Shown one piece after another: positions 7,453 to 14,770 of a stretch of 37,591 nucleotides of DNA; position 1 is the stretch's first letter, and every line of letters begins with the position of its first letter. The stretch is from Clostridia bacterium (lineage in GTDB: Bacteria; Bacillota; Clostridia; Christensenellales; Aristaeellaceae): the NCBI GenBank assembly GCA_017396845.1, contig JAFQKQ010000078.1, forward strand, positions 1 to 37,591, read 5' to 3'. The notes under the pieces are model-generated. The model saw only the letters and a program-made list of their open reading frames with translations. It was not told the DNA's origin and made no database searches. The position numbers and the translations under genes were made by a program.

Positions 7453-8918
7453 TGCGCCGATTGATTTCGCTGATCCTGATAACCGCGTGCGTTTTTTCGC
7501 AGGCGGTTCTTTTGACAAACGCGGAAACGGAGAAAAAAACAAACACAAAATACGAATTTGAAATTCAAATGCTTTTGGACGCGCAGGCGCTTTCCGTAAA
7601 GCAGCGGGTAACCTATCGAAACGATACGGGCAAAACGCTTTCAAGCATACTCTTCAGCGTATATGCAAATGCATTCCGCCGGGAAAGCGCCCTCCCCTAC
7701 GATAACGACTCGTTGGAAGCGGCGTTCCCCTACGGCTATGCGCCCGGCGGCATTGAGTTCCGCGAAATCTATTTAGACGGAGAAATCGCCGAATGGGGTA
7801 TTCAGGGCGCAAACGAAACCTTTATTAGCGTTGCGTGCAGTCTCGCCCCCGGCGAAACGGCTGTCATCGAATTCTATTATGTACTGCTTCTCACGAAAAA
7901 TCGAGCCTTCCTCGGCGCAGGCGATACCGATTGGCGAATAACCAACTTCTATCCAAGCGTATGTCCGTATGAAAACGGTGCGTTCGTTACCAATCCAATC
8001 ACCCGCGCCGGCGAATTTCTGTACGCCGACCCTTCCGATTTTACGGTATACCTCACGCTTCCCGACGGCTATATCCCCGCCTTCAACGGAAACACATCCG
8101 ACCTCGGAACAGATGAAACCGGCAGATTCCGCACATATAAAACGGAGATTGCAAACGCAAGAGCGCTGGCGTTTGCAATCAGCCGGAAGTTTCACATTCT
8201 TTCGGCAAAAACAGCATACGGGACAAACGTAAGCGTATACGGGCAGGACCGATCGAAAATGAAGGACGTACTGAAAGAGGCGGTATCTACGCTTGAAAAC
8301 GCCCGCGAATCATTCGGCGCTTACCCAAGGGACTCCCTTTCGATTGCGCTTACGGATATGCAGAACGAAACTATCACGTCAAGCGGGCTGATATTCATGA
8401 GTTCGGACGCCGATCGGGATCTTCCGCTATTAACGGGAAGCGCCGTTATGAAGCAGTACTTCGGAGACATCGTAATGCCGAACCCCGGAAGCGAAGCATG
8501 GCTTGCAGAAGCGGTGAGCAGATATGCATGGATGCTGCTCATAGAAAAAACGGAGGGTGAAAGGGCGTTTACGCGCCTTCTGAACGCTTATGTGCTTCCG
8601 TCCCTTTCCGTGACCATACCGGGCGGTCTTCTTCCGCACATGGAAACCATGTATTTTACTTCGGGCTCGGATTATGAAGCGGTTGTATGCGCCCGCGGCT
8701 GCGCGGTGCTCAATGAAATCCGCTTTGCCATGGGAAACGAACGCTTTCTCTCATCCATCCGTACGTACTATGAAGACAATTCCTATAAGAATCCCACGAC
8801 CGACGATTTGATTTTGTCCATGAACAAATCCGCCGGCGGACAATGGCAAAACGCCGTATACGGCTGGCTGAATACCGTAGACGAATATGCAGGCGAGTGG
8901 ATCGGCATATACGAATAG
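7452..8918 (+). CDS. Secreted M1-family metallopeptidase homologue lacking the zinc motif
   Basis: A 488-residue exported protein with an N-terminal signal peptide (MRRLISLILI..., probable cleavage after about residue 25). The N-terminal beta domain (KYEFEIQMLL..., SVYANAF) and C-terminal half resemble M1 (gluzincin) aminopeptidases. Where the family has HExxH-x18-E, this protein has Ser330-Ala331-x-x-Lys334, exactly 18 residues, then Glu353 in WLAEAVSRY. The alignment continues with QYFG after the motif (family: QWFG). Two zinc ligands and the catalytic Glu are therefore gone, so peptidase activity is not expected. It may bind peptides or serve as an extracytoplasmic scaffold. Its ATG overlaps the stop of the 46-residue membrane protein, placing it in the signal peptidase operon. 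Confidence 0.82.
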   Translation: MRRLISLILITACVFSQAVLLTNAETEKKTNTKYEFEIQMLLDAQALSVKQRVTYRNDTGKTLSSILFSVYANAFRRESALPYDNDSLEAAFPYGYAPGGIEFREIYLDGEIAEWGIQGANETFISVACSLAPGETAVIEFYYVLLLTKNRAFLGAGDTDWRITNFYPSVCPYENGAFVTNPITRAGEFLYADPSDFTVYLTLPDGYIPAFNGNTSDLGTDETGRFRTYKTEIANARALAFAISRKFHILSAKTAYGTNVSVYGQDRSKMKDVLKEAVSTLENARESFGAYPRDSLSIALTDMQNETITSSGLIFMSSDADRDLPLLTGSAVMKQYFGDIVMPNPGSEAWLAEAVSRYAWMLLIEKTEGERAFTRLLNAYVLPSLSVTIPGGLLPHMETMYFTSGSDYEAVVCARGCAVLNEIRFAMGNERFLSSIRTYYEDNSYKNPTTDDLILSMNKSAGGQWQNAVYGWLNTVDEYAGEWIGIYE

Positions 8919-8934
8919 AAAAGGAGTTTTTACC

Positions 8935-9726
8935 ATGATCAGCATTCCGAACTTGGACGCGCTTCGCGAAAAACAGGGCTACATCTGCGACATGGACGGC
9001 GTAATCTACCATGGCAACATCTGCCTTCCGGGCGTAAAAGAATTCGTTTTCTGGCTCTACAAGGAGAAAAAGGAGTTCCTGTTCCTCACCAATTCCTCCG
9101 AGCGTTCGCCCAGAGAGCTTATGCAGAAGCTTGCGCGCCTCGGGCTGGAAGTAGACGAAAGGCATTTCTACACCAGCGCCCTGGCCACCGCCAAATTCAT
9201 CGACAGCCAGTCCCCCGGCTGCTCCGCCTACGTCATCGGTGCGCCCGGCCTGTTAAACGCGCTGTACGAGGTTGGCGTTACAATGAACGACGTGGATCCC
9301 GATTACGTAATCGTGGGCGAAACCACAGGCTACAACTACGACACGATACTGAAGGCGACTTCTCTTGTAAACAAGGGCGCGCGCCTGATCGCCACCAACC
9401 CCGATATGACCGGCCCCACGGAGCGCGGAATTGTACCCGCCTGTCGCGCACTGGTCGCGCCGATCGAGCTTGCTACGGGCGTGAATGCGTACTATGTGGG
9501 AAAGCCCAACGCACTCATGATGCGCACCGGCCTTAAAATGCTCTCCGTTCACTCCGCCGACGCAGCCATGATCGGCGACCGCATGGATACCGATATCATC
9601 GCGGGCATTGAAAGCGGCCTTGATACCGTACTCGTGCTCTCCGGCTGCACATCCGAAGCGGATGTGAAAAAGTTCCCCTACCGCCCGAAGTACATATTAA
9701 ACGGCGTAGGAGATATTGTGGGATAA
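8935..9726 (+). CDS. HAD-IIA family hydrolase (NagD-like phosphatase)
   Basis: A 263-residue cytosolic phosphatase of the HAD subfamily IIA. Motif I is CDMDGVIYHG with the nucleophile and acid Asp pair, motif II is LFLTNSSERS, and the C-terminal motif IV reads MIGDRMDTDIIAG; the GKPNALMM segment before it carries the conserved Lys. The cap between them is of the large type IIA kind found in NagD and 4-nitrophenylphosphatase-like enzymes, which dephosphorylate nucleotides or sugar phosphates. AAAAGGAG lies about ten bases before the ATG at 8935, 16 bases after the previous stop. Its TAA overlaps the start of the phosphotransferase gene, so the two are translationally coupled. Confidence 0.92.
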   Translation: MISIPNLDALREKQGYICDMDGVIYHGNICLPGVKEFVFWLYKEKKEFLFLTNSSERSPRELMQKLARLGLEVDERHFYTSALATAKFIDSQSPGCSAYVIGAPGLLNALYEVGVTMNDVDPDYVIVGETTGYNYDTILKATSLVNKGARLIATNPDMTGPTERGIVPACRALVAPIELATGVNAYYVGKPNALMMRTGLKMLSVHSADAAMIGDRMDTDIIAGIESGLDTVLVLSGCTSEADVKKFPYRPKYILNGVGDIVG

Positions 9727-10490
9727 TGATGAACATGCATTTGTCCGAAAGCACAATGAACATCCTTCGGAACCGCCCGCTTTTCAGGGAAAATCTCGGG
9801 CGCTCGGGCGCCGGGGTTTGGTACGCGGGCGATGATCTTGTAATTAAGACGAACGCGCCCGGAACGCTAAAACGCGCCTATGATATGCATTCGTTTTTGT
9901 TTCCTTCAGGGCTTTCTCCCGAGGCTCTGCATTATGAAAGCGGCGAAACAGACGTGCTCATTCTGCGCCGCCTGGAAGGCGAAAGCGCCGTATCGAAAAC
10001 GCATTTGTCGGACCCCGAAAGGCTGTCTCATGCGCTTGGCAATGAAGCATTTCGCCTGCACGCCGTATCGGCGGAGAACTGCCCGAAATACTATCTTACA
10101 AATGAATGGAACGAAAGATTTTCCGCAAAATCGTTTGATGAGTTGGAATTCGATCCGTCGTATTCGTCTTTTCTCGGAATAACGGAAAAGGATCAGGCGT
10201 ATGAAATTGCGAAAAACGGCATAGCGCATCTTTCTCAGGATACCGTACTGCACGGAGATATGTGCCTTCCCAATTTTATGCTCAATGATTTTCGCTTTAC
10301 GGGCTTTATCGATCTGGGCGAAGGCGGCATAGGCGATCGGCATTACGATCTTTTCTGGGCGATGTGGTCGATGAACTACAACCTGAAAACAAACAAATGG
10401 AGCGAAGCGTTTCTCTCGGCCTACGGACGGGAAAAAACGGACATGGAGAAAATCCGTGTATTCGCATCTCTCGTCTCCCTCGGGATTTGA
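9726..10490 (+). CDS. APH(3')-like phosphotransferase
   Basis: A 254-residue protein kinase-fold phosphotransferase. The catalytic loop HGDMCLPN (H176, D178, N183) and the metal-binding Asp196 in FIDLGEGG match aminoglycoside 3'-phosphotransferases closely, as does GDRHYDLFWAMWSM after it; an ATP-binding Lys is in DDLVIKTNAP. The C-terminus matches in length (AYGREKTDMEKIRVF). The start overlaps the upstream HAD stop (TAATG). APH-fold proteins also include fructosamine, choline and homoserine kinases, and the coupling to a phosphatase suggests a metabolic substrate; aminoglycoside resistance is possible but not shown. No mobile element is near it. Confidence 0.82.
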   Translation: MMNMHLSESTMNILRNRPLFRENLGRSGAGVWYAGDDLVIKTNAPGTLKRAYDMHSFLFPSGLSPEALHYESGETDVLILRRLEGESAVSKTHLSDPERLSHALGNEAFRLHAVSAENCPKYYLTNEWNERFSAKSFDELEFDPSYSSFLGITEKDQAYEIAKNGIAHLSQDTVLHGDMCLPNFMLNDFRFTGFIDLGEGGIGDRHYDLFWAMWSMNYNLKTNKWSEAFLSAYGREKTDMEKIRVFASLVSLGI

Positions 10491-10515
10491 ATTTGTTAAG
10501 TGATAATGAACTATA

Positions 10516-10544
10516 TTGACAACCGCTTTTGTTTGTGTTTAAAT
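10516..10544 (+). promoter_or_regulatory. Promoter of the T-box/TrpB2 transcript
   Basis: TTGACA (10516-10521) and TTAAAT (10539-10544) with a 17-base spacer, immediately upstream of the T-box leader, predicting a start near 10551. Confidence 0.65.
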
Positions 10545-10550
10545 ATACGA

Positions 10551-10819
10551 AACCGATGAAGAAGAAAAGTACCTTCCGACCGGAGATCAAAGCGAGCTGC
10601 GGACAGTGTAAGCGCGGTATGGACGGCGAAAGGGAATGGGCTTTTGAGGGCGAACAGAAAGGCCGGGGCCGAGTATGCGAGACGGAGAATCCTTCGTTAC
10701 CAAAGATTGCCATATGATGGTATGGTTGAGGAGGGCGCACAGCGCGTCAAGCCGGGTGGCACCGCAGGAGTGATATTTCATCCCTGTCCCAGCAAACTAT
10801 TTTCTGGGGCAGGGTTTTT
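10551..10819 (+). ncRNA. T-box riboswitch, probably sensing tRNA-Trp
   Basis: The leader carries the family signature GGGTGGCACCGCAGG at 10754-10768, whose TGGC would pair with an uncharged tRNA ending in GCCA. Upstream, AAGTA near 10567 and AGCGAGC near 10592 fit Stem I, a CAGTG apical-loop-like segment lies near 10605, and GGGAATGGGC (TGG at 10637-10639) is the best specifier-loop candidate, coding Trp. Bacterial tRNA-Trp has discriminator G73, which agrees with the C in TGGC. The downstream terminator is at 10782-10819 and the alternative antiterminator would pair CAGG (10765-10768) with CCTG in the terminator's 5' arm. The controlled gene is a TrpB homologue, which independently supports Trp. 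The specifier register is inferred by eye. Confidence 0.88.
10782..10819 (+). terminator. T-box leader terminator
   Basis: CCCTGTCCCAG (10782-10792) pairs over 11 bases, with one G-U, with CTGGGGCAGGG (10804-10814), followed by TTTTT. It ends transcription when tRNA is charged. Confidence 0.88.
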
Positions 10820-10854
10820 CTGTCCCCGACAGGATCGGAAAGGAGCAAAAAACA

Positions 10855-12225
10855 ATGGCAAAGGAAATCCCGTACAAGATTTATCTGGAAGAAAATGAGA
10901 TGCCGAAATATTGGTATAACGTCCGCGCGGACATGAAGAAAAAGCCCGCGCCGCTTCTGAATCCCGTAACGCATGCGCCCATGACGCATGAGGAGCTGAG
11001 CAAGGTATTCTGCGAGGAGCTGGTAAAGCAGGAGCTGGACGAGACCACGCGTGAATATCCCATCCCGCAGGAGATTCTGGATTTTTACAAGATGTATCGT
11101 CCGTCTCCCCTGGTACGCGCTTACTGCCTGGAAAAGAAGCTGAACACCCCCGCGAAGATTTACTATAAATTCGAAGGCAACAACACCAGCGGCAGCCATA
11201 AGCTCAACAGCGCCATCGCGCAGGCTTATTATGCCAAGAAGCAGGGCCTTAAGGGCGTTACCACCGAGACCGGCGCAGGTCAGTGGGGCACCGCGCTTTC
11301 AATGGCCTGCTCGTATTTCGAGCTCGACTGCAAGGTGTACATGGTAAAGGTATCCTACGAGCAGAAGCCCTTCCGCCGCGAGGTCATGCGCACCTACGGC
11401 GCGTCGGTCACGCCCTCGCCCTCCGATACCACCGAAGTCGGAAGAAAGATTCTCGCCGAATTCCCCGGCACCGGCGGGAGCCTCGGCTGCGCAATTTCTG
11501 AGGCCGTAGAAGCCTCCTCCAAGCTCGACGGATACCGCTACGTGCTCGGCAGCGTACTCAATCAGGTGCTTCTGCATCAGTCCGTCATCGGCATGGAGTG
11601 CAAAATCGCCATGGATAAATACGGCATCACGCCCGATATCATCATCGGCTGCGCCGGCGGCGGCTCCAACCTCGGCGGCCTCATCTCGCCGTTCATGGGC
11701 GAAATGCTGCGCGGCGAAAAGAAGTATCAGTTTATCGCCGTCGAGCCCGCATCCTGCCCCAGCCTTACGCGCGGCAAGTATGCATACGACTACTGCGACA
11801 CCGGCAAAGTTTGCCCGCTTCAGAAGATGTACACCCTCGGAAACGGCTTCATGCCCGCCTCTAACCACGCAGGCGGTCTGCGCTATCACGGTATGAGCAG
11901 CGTTTTGTCCGAGCTCTATGATCAGGGCCTCATGGAAGCCAGAAATGTGGAGCAGACCAGCGTGTTCGCCGCCGCAGAGGAATTCGCCCGCGTAGAGGGC
12001 ATTCTCCCCGCCCCCGAAAGCAGCCACGCCATCAAGGTAGCCATGGACGAAGCCATCAAATGCCGCGAAACCGGCGAAGAAAAGACCATCCTCTTCGGCC
12101 TGACCGGCACCGGTTACTTCGATCTGGTGGCATACCAGAAATTCAACGACGGCGTAATGGTCGACTATATTCCCACGGAAGAAGACCTCGCCAAGGGCTT
12201 ACGCAGCCTGCCGGTGATGGAATAA
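10855..12225 (+). CDS. trpB2: TrpB2-type tryptophan synthase beta subunit
   Basis: A 456-residue PLP-dependent enzyme that makes tryptophan from indole (or indole released by another source) and serine. The PLP Schiff-base lysine is Lys116 in SGSHKLNSA, followed by TTETGAGQWG, and the phosphate-binding loop is CAGGGSNLGGL. The extended N-terminus and the overall length place it in the TrpB2 group, which differs from the canonical TrpB by this extension and often occurs without trpA. AAGGAG about ten bases before the ATG at 10855 supports the start. No other trp gene is nearby; the T-box directly upstream indicates induction on tryptophan starvation. Serine deaminase-like or O-phosphoserine-dependent activity has been discussed for TrpB2 relatives, so the donor is not certain. 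Confidence 0.92.
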   Translation: MAKEIPYKIYLEENEMPKYWYNVRADMKKKPAPLLNPVTHAPMTHEELSKVFCEELVKQELDETTREYPIPQEILDFYKMYRPSPLVRAYCLEKKLNTPAKIYYKFEGNNTSGSHKLNSAIAQAYYAKKQGLKGVTTETGAGQWGTALSMACSYFELDCKVYMVKVSYEQKPFRREVMRTYGASVTPSPSDTTEVGRKILAEFPGTGGSLGCAISEAVEASSKLDGYRYVLGSVLNQVLLHQSVIGMECKIAMDKYGITPDIIIGCAGGGSNLGGLISPFMGEMLRGEKKYQFIAVEPASCPSLTRGKYAYDYCDTGKVCPLQKMYTLGNGFMPASNHAGGLRYHGMSSVLSELYDQGLMEARNVEQTSVFAAAEEFARVEGILPAPESSHAIKVAMDEAIKCRETGEEKTILFGLTGTGYFDLVAYQKFNDGVMVDYIPTEEDLAKGLRSLPVME

Positions 12226-12243
12226 TAGAATATAAACCACTGA

Positions 12244-12279
12244 AAAGGCGCTGAAGCGAAACCATGCTTCAGCGCCTTT
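12244..12279. terminator. Terminator between trpB2 and the convergent DegT gene
   Basis: AAAGGCGCTGAAGC (12244-12257) and GCTTCAGCGCCTTT (12266-12279) form a perfect 14-base stem with an 8-base loop and A/T-rich flanks, so it can work for both converging genes. Confidence 0.88.
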
Positions 12280-12329
12280 GTCATAATTCAATTTTGAAAT
12301 TTTCGCCGAACGGAATCAGGGCTCCCCCT

Positions 12330-13652
12330 TTACGCGTTTTCCGTTCCATACCATCTTCCGCCCTGCTTCTTTTCAAGGTCGCTCTCCAGAAGCTGCTCGT
12401 GGTTCAGAACTACTTTTCTAAGCGCGCCCGCGTAGATTTCGATCCATTCCTTGTCGAAATGCTTGAACCACGGGATGGAGAAGCATTCGTATTCCTCCGA
12501 GCGCTTTAAATGCTCGTCGTCGAGGCGCACATCTCTTTCGTTAAAGGCGATTCTCGTGGGCATTCCCATGCCGAACAGATCGAAGGTTTTAAAGAAGGGA
12601 TGCGTATGTAGGCAGAAGTTGCCGCCGTCCCATGCGCCGACAAAGCCCTCGGCTCTGAGCGCCTCGCAGAATCGCTTGACGGATAAGCCGTTTAGCTCCT
12701 CCTTCACATACAGCCCATGCGGTATATACCAGCCCGCCATATTGGAGCCTTCCTTTTCATCTACGCGGATGGCGCGTATACCGGGAAGATCCTCGGTGAT
12801 ATCCCAGAAATAATTCATCGCTTTTCTGATTTCTTTGCACCTATCATCGTAATACTTCAGCTGTACGCGTCCGATGGCGGAGCAAAGCTGGTTGGCGCGT
12901 CCCTTCATGCCGCCAAGGGCGATATGGAAATAGGGTTTTAATTCGTCGGACTCTGTGATGTATTTTTCGTTGTTGCGCTCATAGTGACCAAACGCCATTG
13001 CGCGTTCATACAGCTTTCTGTCGTCTGTCACCAGCATGCCCATTTCGCCGCAGGCGAAGGATTTTCCGCTCATCAGGCTCATCGCGGCGACGTCGCCGAA
13101 GGTGCCGAGCTTTTTGCCCTTATACATGCCGCCCTGCGCATGGGAGAGATCCTCGATCACCTTCAGATTGTGCTTTTTGGCAATCGCCATGATCGGATCC
13201 ATGTCGCACGGATATCCGAAGTAGTGAACCACCATGATCGCCTTGGTCTTATTGGTGATGCAGCGTTCTAGATCGTTCGGATCCATTGTCAGCGTTTCAT
13301 TGATATTGCAGAACACGGCGGATGCGCCGAAATTGATCGCCTGAGAAACGCTGCCCCAGTAGGTCTTTGTGGGGCATATGATTTCGTCGCCCACTCCGAG
13401 CCCGATGGCAAACATGGCGGCGGTCAGAGACATCGTGCCGTTGCAGTAGGCGATGGCGTATTCCCGCCCTTGCCATTTTGCAAATTCCTCCTGGAATTTT
13501 TCCGTAATCTCGGTTCCGGAGAAGCGGTTCCGGCGGAATACATCCATCGCCGCGTCCTCATCTTCCTGCGTAAATATCGGCCATTTGAACAGGGAATCAT
13601 CGCTCTGCTTGTTAACTGCGGGCGTTCCGCCCAGAAGCGCTAATCTTTCCAT
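12330..13652 (-). CDS. DegT/DnrJ/EryC1/StrS-family aminotransferase
   Basis: A 440-residue PLP enzyme of the family that transaminates keto-sugars or, in some members, carries out dehydration or cyclitol chemistry. The N-terminal half has the family pattern (FAKWQGREYAIAYCNGT, then PTKTYWGS, VHYFGYPCDM, IEDLSHAQGG). The PLP lysine is in SLMSGKSFACGEMG. The length is slightly above the usual 370-400 residues. ATG at 13652 is chosen because AGGAGG lies seven bases upstream; this is 25 bases after the amidohydrolase stop, so the two form an operon. No sugar-nucleotide genes are close by, so the usual surface-sugar role is unsure and an amino-cyclitol or small-molecule role is possible. Confidence 0.9.
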   Translation of the reverse strand: MERLALLGGTPAVNKQSDDSLFKWPIFTQEDEDAAMDVFRRNRFSGTEITEKFQEEFAKWQGREYAIAYCNGTMSLTAAMFAIGLGVGDEIICPTKTYWGSVSQAINFGASAVFCNINETLTMDPNDLERCITNKTKAIMVVHYFGYPCDMDPIMAIAKKHNLKVIEDLSHAQGGMYKGKKLGTFGDVAAMSLMSGKSFACGEMGMLVTDDRKLYERAMAFGHYERNNEKYITESDELKPYFHIALGGMKGRANQLCSAIGRVQLKYYDDRCKEIRKAMNYFWDITEDLPGIRAIRVDEKEGSNMAGWYIPHGLYVKEELNGLSVKRFCEALRAEGFVGAWDGGNFCLHTHPFFKTFDLFGMGMPTRIAFNERDVRLDDEHLKRSEEYECFSIPWFKHFDKEWIEIYAGALRKVVLNHEQLLESDLEKKQGGRWYGTENA

Positions 13653-13677
13653 CGTCCATCCTCCTGTTTCATATGTT

Positions 13678-14592
13678 TTATGCCTTTTCAAGCGGCAGCT
13701 TTAATAGGTCAATGGCGTTGTTTCTGACAATTTTCGCATAATTTTCTTCCGAGATCATGCCCTTGGCGCGCATATCCGTAAGAAACGCATCGAATTCGAA
13801 CTGATGCGTGTTGATCACCGCGCATATGTCGCAGCCGTAGAGCAGGCGATTTGAAAACTCCTCTATGAATTCCGCCGCAAATTCGGCATCGCGTCTCAGG
13901 GCGTTCATGCCGCTTCCGGCGGAGAGGTCGCAATAGAGATTGGGATATTTTCTCAGCAGATATGAAAGCCGCCCTTCCTTCACCTTCCCCTTCGGGTAGC
14001 CGCCGCGCGTTTCCTCCGCAGCATCCGCCGAAATTTCCGCCCAGAACGGCTGCGAATGCCCGAGAAGGCGAAGAGACGGATGTTTTTCGAGCATTTTTTC
14101 AATCGCCGGAAGCCCAAGAGAATCGATAATCCCATATCCTCCGCCGAAAGTCGGGGAAATATGGATGGTTACGGGCATGTCCAGTTTTTCAAGGTGCGTA
14201 AACAGGTTATCAATCAGGGGATCATCCGCAGGGATGTTTGCGGTAAGCTCGCCAAGTCCCTTCGCGCCCATTTCCTTGTAATGCGAAAGGAAGAACGATA
14301 AATCAGCGTCCTTTGTGTTCCATCCGGCGCGGGGATCCACGCCGCAGAACCACAGAAATCTATCGGGATGAAGGTCTGATAAATACTTGCAGCTTTCGGA
14401 GGAAATTACAGAGCACTGGCCTTCCGCAGCGGAAATCGGCAGAAGCACACCCATTTCAATGTCCAGCCGGTCGTAAAAACCGATCAGCTCTTCGGCTGAT
14501 ACCATTCGGTGCTTCGACCAGAAATGCTTCGGGAAATAATCCGGAAAACAGGTCGCATGCGCATGAATGTCGATCTTTTGAATTCGCTTCAA
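13678..14592 (-). CDS. Amidohydrolase family protein (Amidohydro_2)
   Basis: A 304-residue TIM-barrel metal-dependent hydrolase or decarboxylase. The metal-binding HxH is at the start (KIDIHAHA, H9 and H11). Further typical elements are a His in VTIHISPTFGGG, another in LLGHSQPFW, and a late Asp in YGCDICAV. Members of this group include aminocarboxymuconate-semialdehyde decarboxylase-like and lactonase-like enzymes. The start is a TTG at 14592, preceded by GGGAGG nine bases upstream; no ATG is suitably placed. It is the first gene of the leftward operon with the DegT aminotransferase. The substrate is unknown; the divergent neighbours (flavin reductase and aconitase X) suggest hydroxy- or imino-acid metabolism. 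Confidence 0.87.
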   Translation of the reverse strand: MKRIQKIDIHAHATCFPDYFPKHFWSKHRMVSAEELIGFYDRLDIEMGVLLPISAAEGQCSVISSESCKYLSDLHPDRFLWFCGVDPRAGWNTKDADLSFFLSHYKEMGAKGLGELTANIPADDPLIDNLFTHLEKLDMPVTIHISPTFGGGYGIIDSLGLPAIEKMLEKHPSLRLLGHSQPFWAEISADAAEETRGGYPKGKVKEGRLSYLLRKYPNLYCDLSAGSGMNALRRDAEFAAEFIEEFSNRLLYGCDICAVINTHQFEFDAFLTDMRAKGMISEENYAKIVRNNAIDLLKLPLEKA

Positions 14593-14630
14593 GAAACTGC
14601 GCCTCCCTTTATGTACTTGTTGTTTTCTAA

Positions 14631-14659
14631 ATTATAACATATAGATGCACATAAGACAA
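14631..14659 (-). promoter_or_regulatory. Promoter of the amidohydrolase-DegT operon
   Basis: TTGTCT (14654-14659) and TATAAT (14631-14636) on the minus strand with a 17-base spacer, 39 bases from the TTG start. It is back to back with the rightward promoter. Confidence 0.65.
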
Positions 14660-14682
14660 TGCTGCTAATTCAAAAGGCTCAA

Positions 14683-14710
14683 TTGACATACAGATCATTT
14701 ATGCTATAAT
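14683..14710 (+). promoter_or_regulatory. Strong promoter of the OYE-AcnX operon
   Basis: Consensus TTGACA (14683-14688) and consensus TATAAT (14705-14710) with a 16-base spacer. This is the best sigma-70-type promoter in the window. Only 23 bases separate its -35 from that of the divergent promoter, so one regulator could control both. Confidence 0.8.
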
Positions 14711-14770
14711 AGATAGTAAGTAATTATGTGCAAACGATGCGCATACCATCAATACATATAAAGGAGACGG

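Noticed and set aside
9726-10490. Aminoglycoside resistance gene acquired by transfer
   Set aside because: The APH motifs are convincing, but there is no mobile element, the base composition does not look different by eye, and the gene is translationally coupled to a HAD phosphatase. I kept it as an APH-like phosphotransferase.
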